This document shows positions 1 through 11,426 of a DNA stretch of 64,000 nt, in pieces. The notes below the pieces were generated by a model that ran no database searches, had not been told where the DNA came from, and saw nothing but the letters and a program-made list of their open reading frames with translations. Made by a program: the position numbers and the translations under genes. The DNA comes from Pseudarthrobacter oxydans (GTDB lineage: Bacteria; Actinomycetota; Actinomycetes; Actinomycetales; Micrococcaceae), in the NCBI RefSeq assembly GCF_030812335.1, contig NZ_JAUSSN010000003.1, positions 124,001-188,000 on the forward strand, given 5' to 3'. How positions within the stretch are numbered: the first letter of the stretch is position 1; each line of letters begins with the position of its first letter.

Positions 1-2
1 AG

Positions 3-2462
3 AAGCACGCGCGTTTCCGGGACGAGAACTCGGACTTCACCGGCTTCCTGAACCTCTGGAACTACATCCAGGAGAAGCAGCAGGAGCTCTCCTCCACGGC
101 CTTCCGCCGGCTCTGCCGCGCCGAGTTCATCAACTACCTGCGCGTGCGCGAATGGCAGGACCTGTTTGCGCAGCTGCGCCAGCTGGCCCGGCCGCTCGGC
201 ATCAGCCTGGACAACAAGCGCCTGGCCGATCCGGTGGGCAACCATGAAGGCATCCACATCAGCCTGCTCTCGGGCCTGCTGAGCCACGTGGGCATCCTCG
301 ATGAGCGCAAGCGCGAGTACGTCGGCGCCCGCGGCAGCCGCTTCGCGATCTTCCCGGGCTCGGCGCTGTTCAAGAAGTCCCCCACGTTTGTTATGGCCGC
401 GGAGCTCGTGGAGACGAGCCGGCTGTGGGCCCGCGTGGCGGCGAAATTCGACCCGCTCTGGGTGGAACAGGTGGCACCGGACCTGGTCAAGCGCAGCTAC
501 AGCGAACCGCACTGGTCCAAGAAGATGGGCTCGGTGATGGCCCATGAGAAGGTCACCCTGTACGGCGTGCCCATCATTCCGAGCCGCCGGATCAACTACG
601 GCAAGGTGGATCCGGAGCTCTGCCGGGAAATGTTCATCCGGCACGCCCTGGTGGAGGGCGACTGGCAGACCCACCACAAGTTCTTCCACCGCAACCGGGC
701 GCTCCTCCTCGAGATCGAGGAGCTCGAGGCGCGGATGCGGCGCCGGGACATCCTGGTGGACGACGAGACACTCTTCGAGTTCTACGACGCCCGGATCGGC
801 AGCGACGTCGTGTCCGAGCGGCACTTCGACAAGTGGTGGAAGGAAGCGCGGCAGCAGGACCCTGCGCTGCTCGACTTCGACCAGGCGCTGCTGATCAGCG
901 AGGACGCCGATGCCCTGGATGACTCTGCCTACCCGAAAACGCTGCTGCACAAGGGCTTTGAGCTGCCGCTGAGCTACGAGTTCCACCCGGTGGCCCCCGG
1001 CTCGCCGCCCAACCCGTCCGACGGCGTCACCGCCGAAGTGCCCGTGCTGTTCCTGAACCAGCTCGACGACGCCGCGTTCCGCTGGCTGATTCCCGGCCAG
1101 CGGGTGGAGCTGGTCACGGCCCTGATCAAGTCGCTGCCCAAGCAGGTGCGCAAGAACTTCGTGCCGGCCCCGGACGTCGCCCGGCAGGCCGTCGCGGCCT
1201 TGGAGGCGGACTTCGATCCGGCCACCGACGAACTGGAGGCCTCCCTGGAGCTCGTCCTGCGCCGGCTCCGCGGCCAGGTCATCCCGCCGAAGTCGTGGAA
1301 CTGGGAGGCCATTCCGTCGCACCTGCGGGTCAGTTTCCGTGTCGTGGATTCGCAGGGAAAGATCCTCGACGAGGGCAAGGACCTCGGTGTGCTGCAGGAA
1401 CGGCTGGCACCGGCCACCCGCCGGGCGATCGCCGAGTCGCTGGGCGCCACGCCCGCGACCACGGCTCCCGCCTCGGTCGGCACATCCAACGGGAGGTCCA
1501 GCGGCAAGACCGCAGCCAAGACGGCAACCCAGTCCGCCGGAGCGGCGCCGGGCACTGCGGCTTCCGCTGTGGCAGCGGCCGCAACCGGTTTTGCCGAGCA
1601 GGCGGGGCTGACCTCCTGGTCCTTCGGAACCCTGCAACGCCAGGTCCAGGGCACGGTGAAGGGGCACACCGTCACCGGCTATCCTGCGCTCGTGGATGAG
1701 GGCCAGTTCGTGGCATTGCGGCTGTTCCAGACGCGTTCCGAACAGGAACAGGCCATGCGCGGCGGCGTCATCCGACTGCTCGCCCTGAAGGTGCCGCCGC
1801 CGAACCGCTATGTCCTCGAACACCTGAACAACACCGAGAAACTCACGTTCAGCCAGAACCCGCACGGTTCCGTCACGGCACTGATTGCCGACTGCGCCCT
1901 CGCCGCCATCGACAAGCTCACCCCGGCGGAACTGCCGTGGGACGAGGCGTCCTTCAACGCGCTGTACGAGAAGGTCCGGGCCGAGCTGATCGACACGGTC
2001 TTCACCGTCACCGCCGTGGTGGAGCGCATCCTGGCCAGCACGCGGCGGATCGAGAAGGCGCTCAAGGGCACCACAAGCCTGGCCCTGATCAGCGCCCTCA
2101 ACGACATCAAGAGCCAGCTCGAGCAACTCGTGTTCCCCGGTTTTGTGGCACGCACGGGCTACAGCCAGCTCAGCCAACTACCGCGCTACCTTGCCGCGAT
2201 CGAGAAGCGGCTCGAGAAACTCCCGACCAACGTCCAGCGGGACGCCCAGAACATGGCCGCGGTCCAGGCCCTGGAGGACGACTACGACGACGCCGTGTCG
2301 GCGCTGCTCCCGGGCCGGCGCGCGGGAGCGGAGTTAACCCAGGTCCGCTGGATGATCGAGGAGCTCCGGGTGAGCCTCTTCGCCGTCGAACTCGGGACCG
2401 CCTATTCCGTCTCCGAGAAGCGGATCCGCGCGGTGCTTAACAAGGCGCTGGCGCCGGTCTGA
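3..2462 (+). CDS. hrpA: ATP-dependent RNA helicase HrpA, C-terminal part (5' truncated by window edge)
   Basis: The reading frame is open from base 3, so the gene begins outside the window; about 819 C-terminal residues are present. The DEAH helicase core with its Walker motifs lies upstream and is not seen. The visible part matches the long C-terminal region of bacterial HrpA (DUF3418-type), with the characteristic stretch LYGVPIIPSRRINYGKVDP early on. In bacteria HrpA is a DEAH-box helicase acting on RNA and on stalled ribosomes. An Ala/Thr/Ser-rich low-complexity insert at about residues 480-540 of the fragment looks like a flexible linker. The last residues run to a TGA shortly before the convergent HIT gene. 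Identification rests on the conserved C-terminal region only. Confidence 0.9.
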   Translation, partial: KHARFRDENSDFTGFLNLWNYIQEKQQELSSTAFRRLCRAEFINYLRVREWQDLFAQLRQLARPLGISLDNKRLADPVGNHEGIHISLLSGLLSHVGILDERKREYVGARGSRFAIFPGSALFKKSPTFVMAAELVETSRLWARVAAKFDPLWVEQVAPDLVKRSYSEPHWSKKMGSVMAHEKVTLYGVPIIPSRRINYGKVDPELCREMFIRHALVEGDWQTHHKFFHRNRALLLEIEELEARMRRRDILVDDETLFEFYDARIGSDVVSERHFDKWWKEARQQDPALLDFDQALLISEDADALDDSAYPKTLLHKGFELPLSYEFHPVAPGSPPNPSDGVTAEVPVLFLNQLDDAAFRWLIPGQRVELVTALIKSLPKQVRKNFVPAPDVARQAVAALEADFDPATDELEASLELVLRRLRGQVIPPKSWNWEAIPSHLRVSFRVVDSQGKILDEGKDLGVLQERLAPATRRAIAESLGATPATTAPASVGTSNGRSSGKTAAKTATQSAGAAPGTAASAVAAAATGFAEQAGLTSWSFGTLQRQVQGTVKGHTVTGYPALVDEGQFVALRLFQTRSEQEQAMRGGVIRLLALKVPPPNRYVLEHLNNTEKLTFSQNPHGSVTALIADCALAAIDKLTPAELPWDEASFNALYEKVRAELIDTVFTVTAVVERILASTRRIEKALKGTTSLALISALNDIKSQLEQLVFPGFVARTGYSQLSQLPRYLAAIEKRLEKLPTNVQRDAQNMAAVQALEDDYDDAVSALLPGRRAGAELTQVRWMIEELRVSLFAVELGTAYSVSEKRIRAVLNKALAPV

Positions 2463-2512
2463 CACCCGGAGAGGGGCGGCAGACCCGCGCCAGCGGGGGT
2501 CACTACGGCGGA

Positions 2513-2941
2513 TTACGACTCCGGAACGTGGGCCGCGTGTCCGGCTTTCCGGAGGCCGTCGCGGAGCTTCTCCGCGTTGGCGTCCAGCTGCGCGGGATCC
2601 GGGTTCTGCTCCACCGAACCGAAATCGAAGTCCGCCATGGTGTTGGACGGCCACACGTGAACGTGCAGGTGGTTGATCTCGTAGCCGGCAACAATGAGTC
2701 CGGCGCGCGCCGCGTCGAACACGTCGACCTGGACGGCGCCGATCTTCTGGGCGACCTGCATCACACGGGCCAGCAGCTCGGGGGACGCATCGGTCCAGCG
2801 GTCCACTTCCTCGGTCGGCACCACGAGTGTGTGGCCGTCGGCGAGGGGGCCCATGGTCAGGAACGCCACGACGTCGTCCTCGCGCCAGACGAAGCGGCCG
2901 GGGATCTCGCCCTTGATGATCCTGGTGAAGAGAGTGCTCAT
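2513..2941 (-). CDS. HIT family protein (nucleotide hydrolase/transferase)
   Basis: A 142-residue protein with the histidine-triad signature HLHVHVW (His91, His93, His95) near its C-terminus, preceded by the usual HIT pattern (early FLTMGPLADGHTLVVP). HIT proteins act on nucleoside phosphoramidates or dinucleotides in the cytoplasm; the substrate cannot be read from sequence. Its ATG overlaps the stop of the upstream alcohol dehydrogenase gene by 4 bp, so the two are probably translationally coupled. Confidence 0.88.
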   Translation of the reverse strand: MSTLFTRIIKGEIPGRFVWREDDVVAFLTMGPLADGHTLVVPTEEVDRWTDASPELLARVMQVAQKIGAVQVDVFDAARAGLIVAGYEINHLHVHVWPSNTMADFDFGSVEQNPDPAQLDANAEKLRDGLRKAGHAAHVPES

Positions 2942-4095
2942 GCGTCTGCCCTTTCCGAGGGTGTTCCGAGGGTACTGGTGTCTAAGACAAAACGGTACTT
3001 CACGTCGCCGGCCACCATACGGTTATAGGCCTCGTTGAGCTGGTCGGCACGGACCACTTCAACATCGGAGGTGACGCCGTGCTCGGCGCAGAAGTCCAGC
3101 ATCTCCTGGGTCTCGGCAATGCCGCCGATCAGCGACCCGGCGTACGCGATCCGGCGCCGGATCAGCGCACCGGGGTTCACCGGGGGCATGTCCTCCGAGG
3201 GGAGCCCGAGCTGGAAGAGTGCCCCGTCGACGCGCAGGGTGCGGAAGTACGGGTTGAGGTCGTGGGGCGCGGCGACGGTGTCGATGATGACGTCGATGCT
3301 CCGGTTCGCGGCGTCCATCGCGGCCTCGTCGCGGGACAGGATGACCTCGTCCGCGCCGATTTCCCGGGCTGCGGCGATTTTGGACTCCGAGGTCGTGAAG
3401 ACCTTCACTTCGGCGCCCATGGCCTTGGCCAGCTTCACGGCCATGTGGCCCAGTCCGCCCAGGCCGATGACGCCGACGACGTCGCCGTCCTCGACGTCGA
3501 AGTGGCGCAGCGGTGAGTAGGTGGTGACGCCGGCGCAGAGCAGCGGCGCGGCCGCGGCGGGGTCGAGGCTCTCCGGGACGTGCAGCACGTAGCGGCGGTC
3601 CACCACGACGGAGGTGGCGTAACCGCCCTGAGTGATGGCGTCCCCGTTGCGGCGGTCCTTCGAGCCGTAGGTCCCGGTCATGCCGTTTTCGCAGTACTGC
3701 TCGAGGCCGTCGAGGCAGCTGTCGCAATCACGGCAGGAATCGACCAGGCAGCCGACGCCGACCAGCTCGCCGGGGGTGAAGTCGTCGACGGCGGACCCGA
3801 CGCGGCTGACCCTGCCCACGATTTCGTGGCCGGGGACCAGCGGGTAGTTCTGGTGTCCCCATTCGCCCCGGGTGGCGTGGACGTCCGAATGGCAAAGTCC
3901 GCAGAATTCGACGGCGATCTCGACGTCGTCTTCCTTCGGCGCGCGGCGGGCCACCGTCAGGGGAACCAGGCCGCTGTCGCTGGCTGTCGCACCGTAGGCC
4001 GCGGCAAGGCGCGGGCCGTCAGCAACTTCGTCCCGCGCGCCGAGATCGGGCAGCGGCTTGGCGAGGGGCGGTGGTACGGGGCGTCCAGGAGTCAT
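2938..4095 (-). CDS. Zinc-dependent NAD(P) alcohol dehydrogenase (YahK/cinnamyl-alcohol type)
   Basis: A 385-residue medium-chain dehydrogenase. Visible are catalytic-zinc residues (Cys68 in GLCHSD, His90 in PGHE), four structural-zinc cysteines (121, 124, 127, 135), and the Rossmann nucleotide loop GLGGLG in the middle. The GLCHSD and GTYGSKDRRNG features are typical of the broad-range aldehyde reductase/cinnamyl alcohol dehydrogenase group, which usually reduces aldehydes with NADPH. About 30 residues precede the usual family start, so a later start is possible. It is first in a two-gene unit with the HIT gene, with a 4-bp overlap. The physiological substrate is unknown. Confidence 0.88.
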   Translation of the reverse strand: MTPGRPVPPPLAKPLPDLGARDEVADGPRLAAAYGATASDSGLVPLTVARRAPKEDDVEIAVEFCGLCHSDVHATRGEWGHQNYPLVPGHEIVGRVSRVGSAVDDFTPGELVGVGCLVDSCRDCDSCLDGLEQYCENGMTGTYGSKDRRNGDAITQGGYATSVVVDRRYVLHVPESLDPAAAAPLLCAGVTTYSPLRHFDVEDGDVVGVIGLGGLGHMAVKLAKAMGAEVKVFTTSESKIAAAREIGADEVILSRDEAAMDAANRSIDVIIDTVAAPHDLNPYFRTLRVDGALFQLGLPSEDMPPVNPGALIRRRIAYAGSLIGGIAETQEMLDFCAEHGVTSDVEVVRADQLNEAYNRMVAGDVKYRFVLDTSTLGTPSERADA

Positions 4096-4258
4096 GGCTC
4101 GACGCTACCCCCGGGTGACTGAACTTATCCAATCAGCGCGTCCACACGGGCGTGCTTAGGCCGCGTCCCCGCGGTGGCAATCGGGCGGGCACGTCGTGGA
4201 ATGCCTACGGCGGATCGGCCGGAGTCTTTTTGTCTGAGGTGCCCGATAGCGTGGTTCC

Positions 4259-5752
4259 ATGGACGGCAATCAGGGGCCCGACCAGCCTCATCCAAAACAG
4301 GCTCGGCCAAAACAGGCTCAGCCAGAACAGGTGACAGTCATGGATGCGGCCCGTTCGCTGGCCGCTGTCCGGCCGTCCGGGGCCGTGCCTGAGCCGGACG
4401 GTGCGCGTTTGATTGCTGAAATCCGGTCCCTGGAAGACCAAAAGTCTGCCCTGGCTGCCCGTCAGGCCCGGCTGTCCGTCGCCTTCGACCTGATCCAGCG
4501 CCGCGAACAGCGGGACCGTGGGGTGCCGGCCGGGGAGCTGGGCTCCGGGGTCGGCGCGCAGATCGCCCTGGCCCGGCGGGAATCCCCGGCCCGCGGCGGA
4601 CGGCTCCTGGGCCTGGCGAAGGCCCTCGTCACCGAAATGCCCCGCACCCTCGCGGCCCTGGAGACCGGGCAGCTCAACGAATGGCGCGCCACCCTGCTGG
4701 TGAAGGAAACCGCGTGTCTCTCCGCGGAGGACCGGGCCGCCGTCGACGCCGAACTCGCCCCCGATACCGGGACCTTCGACGGCGCCGGGGACCGGGGAAT
4801 CATCGCCGCGGCCCGCACCGCGGCGTACCGGCGGGACCCGCGCTCGGTCACCCAGCGGGCCAGCCACGCGAGCACCGAACGGCACGTCAGCCTCCGCCCG
4901 GCCCCGGACACCATGTGCTACCTCACCGCCCTGCTCCCCGTCGCCGCCGGGGTTGCCGTCTATGCCGGCCTCACCCGGCACGCCGACACCCTCCGGGCCG
5001 CCGGGGACCCCCGGACCCGCGGGCAGCTCATGGCCGACACCCTGGTCGAACGCACCACCGGCAAGGCCGGCGGGATCAGCGGGATCGAGATCCAGCTCGT
5101 CATGACCGACCGCACCCTCTTCCAGGCCGACAGCGAACCCGCACGCCTCCCCGGCTACGGCATCGTCCCCGCCGGCTGGGCCCGGGACCTCCTCACCAAC
5201 GCCGGGGACGCCGCCGGAAACACTGCCGGGGACGCCACCGGCGGCACCGGCTTGAACAGCACCGGGGCCAGGGCCAGGAACGTCTGGCTGCGCCGGCTCT
5301 ACACCGCCCCCGGCACCGGCGAGCTGACCGGGATGGATTCCCGTGCACGGCTCTTCCCGGCCGGGCTCCGCCGCTTCCTCACCGCCCGCGACGACACGTG
5401 CCGCACGCCCTACTGCGACGCCCCGATCCGCCACTTCGACCACATCATCCCCTGGCACCGTGGCGGCACCACCACCCATGACAACGGGGCCGGGCTCTGC
5501 GAAGCCTGCAACCACACCAAAGAAACCCCCGGCTGGTCCTCCCGGCCACGCCCCGGCCCCCGACACACCCTCGACGTCACCACCCCCACCGGCCACACCT
5601 ACCAAGCCACCGCCCCGCCCCTGCCGGGAACCCCGGCCCGCCAGCCGGAGGCGGACCTGGCCGTGGCAAAGAGCCCGGACCACCGCCGCCAACGCCACCG
5701 CCGAGCCAACGACCTCCACCGCACCCGAAGACAAAACCAACCCGCAGCCTGA
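4259..5752 (+). CDS. DUF222 / HNH endonuclease domain protein
   Basis: A 497-residue protein with a DUF222-type N-terminal helical region and a C-terminal HNH nuclease domain at about residues 380-425 ([25 protein letters not shown]). The HNH residues look intact, so a metal-dependent DNA nuclease fold is expected. These proteins (13E12-like family) occur in many copies in Micrococcaceae and their role is not settled. The N-terminus is odd: codons near 4292-4331 form three 15-bp-type repeats encoding K/E-Q-A-R/Q-P units before the DUF222 region. An alternative ATG at 4340 would skip them. No clear ribosome binding site precedes 4259. The C-terminus is basic and Pro/Arg-rich. Confidence 0.85.
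   Translation: MDGNQGPDQPHPKQARPKQAQPEQVTVMDAARSLAAVRPSGAVPEPDGARLIAEIRSLEDQKSALAARQARLSVAFDLIQRREQRDRGVPAGELGSGVGAQIALARRESPARGGRLLGLAKALVTEMPRTLAALETGQLNEWRATLLVKETACLSAEDRAAVDAELAPDTGTFDGAGDRGIIAAARTAAYRRDPRSVTQRASHASTERHVSLRPAPDTMCYLTALLPVAAGVAVYAGLTRHADTLRAAGDPRTRGQLMADTLVERTTGKAGGISGIEIQLVMTDRTLFQADSEPARLPGYGIVPAGWARDLLTNAGDAAGNTAGDATGGTGLNSTGARARNVWLRRLYTAPGTGELTGMDSRARLFPAGLRRFLTARDDTCRTPYCDAPIRHFDHIIPWHRGGTTTHDNGAGLCEACNHTKETPGWSSRPRPGPRHTLDVTTPTGHTYQATAPPLPGTPARQPEADLAVAKSPDHRRQRHRRANDLHRTRRQNQPAA
4292..4331 (+). repeat. 15-bp tandem repeat in the 5' end of the HNH gene
   Basis: Two near-identical 15-bp units (CCAAAACAGGCTCGG, CCAAAACAGGCTCAG) followed by a partial third copy (CCAGAACAGG). 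The period is a multiple of 3, so copy-number change keeps the frame open. Local base use is A-rich compared with the rest of the gene. Confidence 0.8.
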
Positions 5753-5823
5753 ACAATCAACCGGCAGCCCGAACGAACAACCGGCAGCCTGGCAAGCAAC
5801 CGTGGAGCGCCGCCGGCTTCCGC

Positions 5824-6696
5824 TTAGTCCGCGGCGGTGCCGTCGGCGTAGGGTGCATCCCCGGTGACAACAGGGTTCGAGTCATTGTTGGACCATTCCG
5901 AGAATGACCCCGGATAGAGCGCCGCAGGGAATCCGGCGATTTCGAGAGCCGCAATTTCGTGGGCCGCCGTGACGCCGGAACCGCAGTAGACAGCGGTGGG
6001 GACGTCGGCGCGCACTCCAAGACCGGTAAAGCGCTCCCGCAAGGCCGCCGGGGACAGGAACCTGCCGTCGGCACCGAGGTTGCCGGTGGTGGGGGCGCTC
6101 ACGGCTCCGGGAATGTGGCCGGCCCGCGGGTCCACCGGTTCGAAGTCGCCCCGGTACCGTTCCCCCGCCCGGGCGTCCAGCAGCAGGCCCCGCTGTCCCC
6201 AGGAGGCTGCCTCCCCGGCGTCGATCACGGGCATGGCACCGCCCGTCAGCACGACGTCCCCGGGCGCCGAGTGGCGTTCGCCGCTTTCGACGCCGAAGCC
6301 CGCGCCGCGCCAGGCGGCCAGGCCGCCGTCGAGCAGGTAAACGTCGGCAAAGCCGGCGCTCCGCAGCATCCACCAGAGCCGCGCGGCGGCCTGGTTGCCG
6401 CTGTCGTCATAGGCCACCACGACGTCACCGCTGCGGACGCCCCAGGAGCGGACGCTTGCCTGGAACTGCTCCAGGGGCGGGAGCGGGTGCCGGCCGCGGC
6501 CCGGATCTGCGGGTCCGGCCAGTTCGGTGGCGAGGTCCACGAAGACGGCGCCGGGGAGGTGTCCAGCGAGGTAGTGGTCCCGGCCATGCGGGTCGCCGAG
6601 CGCCCAGCGCACATCCAGCAGCACGGTCCTCCCGCCGGTGTTGTCGGCTGCGTCCAGCCGGTCCTTCAAGGTGGCTACATCCATGAGGGTCTGCAT
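5824..6696 (-). CDS. sseA: Two-domain rhodanese, 3-mercaptopyruvate sulfurtransferase type
   Basis: A 290-residue tandem rhodanese: an inactive N-terminal domain (about 1-135) and a catalytic C-terminal domain (about 155-280). The active-site loop is YCGSGVTA with Cys238. The CGSGVT form is the mercaptopyruvate sulfurtransferase signature, whereas thiosulfate sulfurtransferases usually carry a charged CRKGVT-like loop. It should move sulfane sulfur from 3-mercaptopyruvate to a thiol or cyanide acceptor in the cytosol. It is divergent from a cysteine-synthase-fold gene, with only 48 bp between starts, suggesting shared regulation of cysteine-derived sulfur. Confidence is high for family, lower for exact donor. 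Confidence 0.86.
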   Translation of the reverse strand: MQTLMDVATLKDRLDAADNTGGRTVLLDVRWALGDPHGRDHYLAGHLPGAVFVDLATELAGPADPGRGRHPLPPLEQFQASVRSWGVRSGDVVVAYDDSGNQAAARLWWMLRSAGFADVYLLDGGLAAWRGAGFGVESGERHSAPGDVVLTGGAMPVIDAGEAASWGQRGLLLDARAGERYRGDFEPVDPRAGHIPGAVSAPTTGNLGADGRFLSPAALRERFTGLGVRADVPTAVYCGSGVTAAHEIAALEIAGFPAALYPGSFSEWSNNDSNPVVTGDAPYADGTAAD

Positions 6697-6744
6697 CCGC
6701 CAACTCTATCCATCGGAATCTGCCGCCGCGGGTAGGCTTGTGCG

Positions 6745-7917
6745 GTGATCAGAGGGCGACAGCAGGACAGGGCGTGGGCCGCCGAGGCCATCCGCAGAAT
6801 CAACGCAGAGAACAACCGGTCCGCGGACACCCACCTGTACGCAGTCCCGTTGCCCCCGCAGTGGGGTGTCCAGCTGTACCTCAAGGACGAATCAACCCAC
6901 CGGACGGGCAGCCTGAAGCACCGGCTGGCCCGCTCGCTGTTCCTCTTCGGCCTGGTCAACGGCTGGATCTCGGAGGGCACCACCATCGTTGAGGCCTCCA
7001 GCGGCAGCACGGCGGTGTCGGAAGCCTACTTCGCCCAATTGCTGGGGCTGCCGTTCATTGCGGTGATGGCCCGGACCACCAGCCGGGAGAAGATCGCCCT
7101 GATCGAGCAGTTCGGCGGCTCCTGCCTGCTCGTGGACCACGCCTCGGAGGTCTACGAGGCTGCCGCGGAACTAGCAAAGCACACACACGGGCACTACATG
7201 GACCAGTTCACCTACGCCGAACGGGCCACCGACTGGCGCGGCAACAACAACATCGCCGAGTCCATCTTCGACCAGCTGTCCCTGGAGGAGCACCCGATCC
7301 CCCGCTGGATTGTGGTGGGCGCCGGCACCGGCGGCACCAGCGCAACCATCGGCCGCTACCTGCGGTACCACCGCCACGATACGGAACTCGCCGTCGTGGA
7401 TCCGGAGAACTCCGCGTTCTACCCCGGCTGGCTGGAAAGCCGCCAGGCTGCCGACGGCGGACACCCCTCCGATACGGCGGACCCCGCCGGCATGGCCAGG
7501 GTCCCCGCCATGTCCCGGATCCCCGCCACGGTCCCGGCGGGCCAGCCCTCCCGGATCGAGGGAATCGGCCGGGCACGGCTGGAACCCAGCTTTGTCCCGG
7601 CGGTCATCGACCACATGGTCCAGGTCCCGGACGCGGCCTCGGTGGCCGCGATGCGTCATCTGCTCGAGCACGCCGGCCTGCACGCCGGACCATCCACCGG
7701 CACCAACCTGTGGGGCGTCTGGCAGCTCATCGCGGAGATGATCGACCAGGGCCGCCGCGGCAGTGTCGTGTCGCTGATGTGCGACGGCGGAGACCGCTAC
7801 GCCGGGAACTACTACAACCCGGAGTGGCTGCAGTCCCAAGGCCTAGACCCCGACCCGCATGAAGCGACCATCCGGGAATTCTTCGCCACCGGGGCGTGGC
7901 CGGCCCAGTCTTCCTAG
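6745..7917 (+). CDS. PLP-dependent cysteine synthase-family enzyme, Cds1-like (putative cysteine desulfhydrase)
   Basis: A 390-residue fold-type II PLP enzyme starting at GTG. The Schiff-base lysine is Lys59 in HRTGSLKHR, followed by the substrate loop [12 protein letters not shown] and the PLP phosphate loop [10 protein letters not shown] near residue 195. The overall pattern (long C-terminal domain, [16 protein letters not shown] near the end) resembles mycobacterial Cds1 (Rv3684), reported to release sulfide from cysteine, more than biosynthetic CysK. The divergent mercaptopyruvate sulfurtransferase gene supports a role in cysteine breakdown or sulfide production. A cysteine or cystathionine synthase activity cannot be excluded. 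Confidence 0.82.
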   Translation: MIRGRQQDRAWAAEAIRRINAENNRSADTHLYAVPLPPQWGVQLYLKDESTHRTGSLKHRLARSLFLFGLVNGWISEGTTIVEASSGSTAVSEAYFAQLLGLPFIAVMARTTSREKIALIEQFGGSCLLVDHASEVYEAAAELAKHTHGHYMDQFTYAERATDWRGNNNIAESIFDQLSLEEHPIPRWIVVGAGTGGTSATIGRYLRYHRHDTELAVVDPENSAFYPGWLESRQAADGGHPSDTADPAGMARVPAMSRIPATVPAGQPSRIEGIGRARLEPSFVPAVIDHMVQVPDAASVAAMRHLLEHAGLHAGPSTGTNLWGVWQLIAEMIDQGRRGSVVSLMCDGGDRYAGNYYNPEWLQSQGLDPDPHEATIREFFATGAWPAQSS

Positions 7918-7928
7918 ACGTACTACGC

Positions 7929-8585
7929 CTAGACCTCGACGCTGTCCCCGCTGGAGAGATGCCGGTATTCGGTGCCGTACTTGGCGCCGATCCGGGTCAC
8001 GTGCCCTTCCACGATGCCGCGCCCGTTGTCATTGAGCAGCGCGTCGTGGATCGGGAAGGCTTTGGGGGCACGAACTCCGATCACGAAGTCGACCACCTCC
8101 CCCACTTTGTTCCAGGGCGCGTGGATCGGCACGAGCAGCGTCCGGACGTCCGCGCCGTCGGGCACGATGAACGAATCTCCCGGGTGGTAGACATTGGAGT
8201 CCACGAAGTAGCCGATATTGGCCACCACCGGAATCTGCGGATGGATCAGCGCGTGCTGCCCGCCAAAGCACCGGACGGAGAACCCGGCCGTCTCAAAATC
8301 CTCGCCGGGGGCCACCGTATGGATCCGCGGCCCGGCGCCGGGCTCCTTGTCGCGCAGTTGTGCCGCGACGCCGGCCGGCGCATACAGCTGCAGGGCCGTG
8401 CCGGCCGACAGGGCCCCAGCGACGGCGTCGATGTCGATGTGGTCGGCATGTTCGTGCGTGATCAGCACGGCGTCGGCACCGGCGAGGGCCTGGTCGGTCT
8501 CGGAGAAGTTCCCCGGATCGAACACCAGCACCTTGCCGTCCTTCTCGAGCCGGACACAGGCATGCGTGAACTTCGTCAGCTTCAT
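7929..8585 (-). CDS. MBL-fold metallo-hydrolase (UlaG-like)
   Basis: A 218-residue metallo-beta-lactamase-fold protein. The metal motif THEHADHID gives His44, His46, Asp48 and His49; further ligand candidates are His114 (GGQHA), Asp137 (YHPGDS) and the late HD in FPIHDALL. This is the small beta-lactamase_2 group that includes UlaG and many uncharacterised hydrolases, so the substrate is unknown. It is convergent with the preceding PLP gene and divergent from the Zur-type regulator. Confidence 0.85.
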   Translation of the reverse strand: MKLTKFTHACVRLEKDGKVLVFDPGNFSETDQALAGADAVLITHEHADHIDIDAVAGALSAGTALQLYAPAGVAAQLRDKEPGAGPRIHTVAPGEDFETAGFSVRCFGGQHALIHPQIPVVANIGYFVDSNVYHPGDSFIVPDGADVRTLLVPIHAPWNKVGEVVDFVIGVRAPKAFPIHDALLNDNGRGIVEGHVTRIGAKYGTEYRHLSSGDSVEV

Positions 8586-8690
8586 CCGGCCAGCCTAGGG
8601 TCCCGCCCCGGCGGTGTCCACGCGCCCGGCTGGTAATCTGGGACCTTGCCACCACCCCGTATCAAGACCACCAGCGAAGCGAGTTCCACG

Positions 8691-9145
8691 ATGTCCCACG
8701 GCGCCACAACCGACGGCAGCCGGGCCACGGTGCCGGCTCCTGCCGCGGCCAAGGAGCAGCGCGTCACCAAGCAGCGCCTCGCGGTCAGCGCCGTCCTCGA
8801 CGAACTGACGGACTTCGTCAGCACCCAGGAGCTGCACCGCATCCTGCAGGACCGCGGCACCTCGGTGTCCCTGGCCACGTCCTACCGGATTCTGCAGTCC
8901 CTCGCGGACGAGGGCCTGGCGGACGTCCTCCGGAACGCCGACGGCGAGGCCGTGTACCGTCGTTGCGCCGTCACCGGCCACCACCACCACCTGCTGTGCC
9001 GCAGTTGCGGCAAGGCCGTTGAGGTCGAGGCACCCGCGGTCGAGGCCTGGGCCGCACGGACGGCAACCGAGCACGGCTTCACCTCGGTCGAACACACGGT
9101 CGAGATCTTCGGGCTGTGCCCCGACTGCACGGCCCGGGCTGCCGG

Positions 9146-9149
<4 letters not shown>
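8691..9149 (+). CDS. zur: Fur-family transcriptional regulator, Zur-like
   Basis: A 152-residue Fur-family repressor. A winged-helix domain (TKQRLAVSAVLDEL, then SLATSYRILQSLADEGL) is followed by the dimerisation domain with the metal-rich stretch GHHHHLLCRSCGK and the C-terminal pair CPDC. The two CxxC motifs form the structural zinc site. The double cysteine pairs and VYRRC are typical of actinobacterial Zur. ATG at 8691 was preferred over an upstream in-frame TTG at 8646 because family members start near here. A Zn/Mn ABC uptake operon lies 2.4 kb away and is a natural target. It ends in a stop that overlaps, within CTAG, the stop of the convergent exporter gene. Confidence 0.85.
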
Positions 9150-10785
<1,636 letters not shown>

Positions 10786-10789
<4 letters not shown>

Positions 10790-11415
10790 GAAAGTTTCCT
10801 TAGTAAATGGTGGAGCAGTGTCAACGACGGTTCGAGGGTCTCCTCGGAGATTCCCTCGACGGGGTCGTAGTCAGCTGAGGAAAGATTGAAGCGGATGGGG
10901 ACGCCGGCGATCATGACCAGCATGCGCGCGGCTTCCTCCAGGCTGAAGCCCTCGGCACCATCCGTCCAGGACGGGTCCCGGGCCAGCACGCCGGAGATCC
11001 CCTGGCAGACGAGGCTCTCGGCTTTGACCATGTAATCCATGTGGCGGCGTCCCAGATTGGGGTACCGGGCAATCAGCTGGCGGCGGCGGGTGCGGTCGGT
11101 GCCCCCGATCGCCGTCCAGGCGACCGTCATCAGCAGCCGCGACACCTGCCCGACCAAATCATCGGCAGTGGTGGAGATCCGGGACAGTTGTTCCTTGTCG
11201 AGGACAGGTTCACGCAACCCCACGATCGCGTCTTCCTTCACCGGAAAATAGTTGAAGAAGGTCCGCGGGGAGACGCCGGCACTGGAGGCGATGGCCTCCA
11301 CTGTGGTCTGGTCCACGCCGTGTTGCAGGGCAAGCGACGCGGCCGCCTCATGGAGGGCGGTCCAGGTCTCGGCTTTTTTGCGCTGACGCAGGGGCAGAGG
11401 AGCGGCTGTAGTCAT
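10786..11415 (-). CDS. TetR-family transcriptional regulator of the adjacent exporter
   Basis: A 209-residue TetR-type protein. The N-terminal helix-turn-helix is TTVEAIASSAGVSPRTFFNYFPVKED in pattern (given in parts: VEAIASSAGVS, RTFFNYF), at about residues 37-62; the rest is a ligand/dimer domain of the usual length. ATG at 11415 was chosen over an upstream in-frame start at 11457 because three operator-like palindromes occupy 11427-11473 and the earlier start would fall inside them. The stop overlaps the exporter start by 4 bp, so it most likely controls its own operon. Confidence 0.88.
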
Positions 11416-11426
11416 GGATCCAAGAA

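Noticed and set aside
4205-5740. 511-residue antisense open frame opposite the HNH gene
   Set aside because: Gly/Val-rich translation with no domain; it is an artefact of high-GC third positions of the sense gene, whose HNH motifs are intact.
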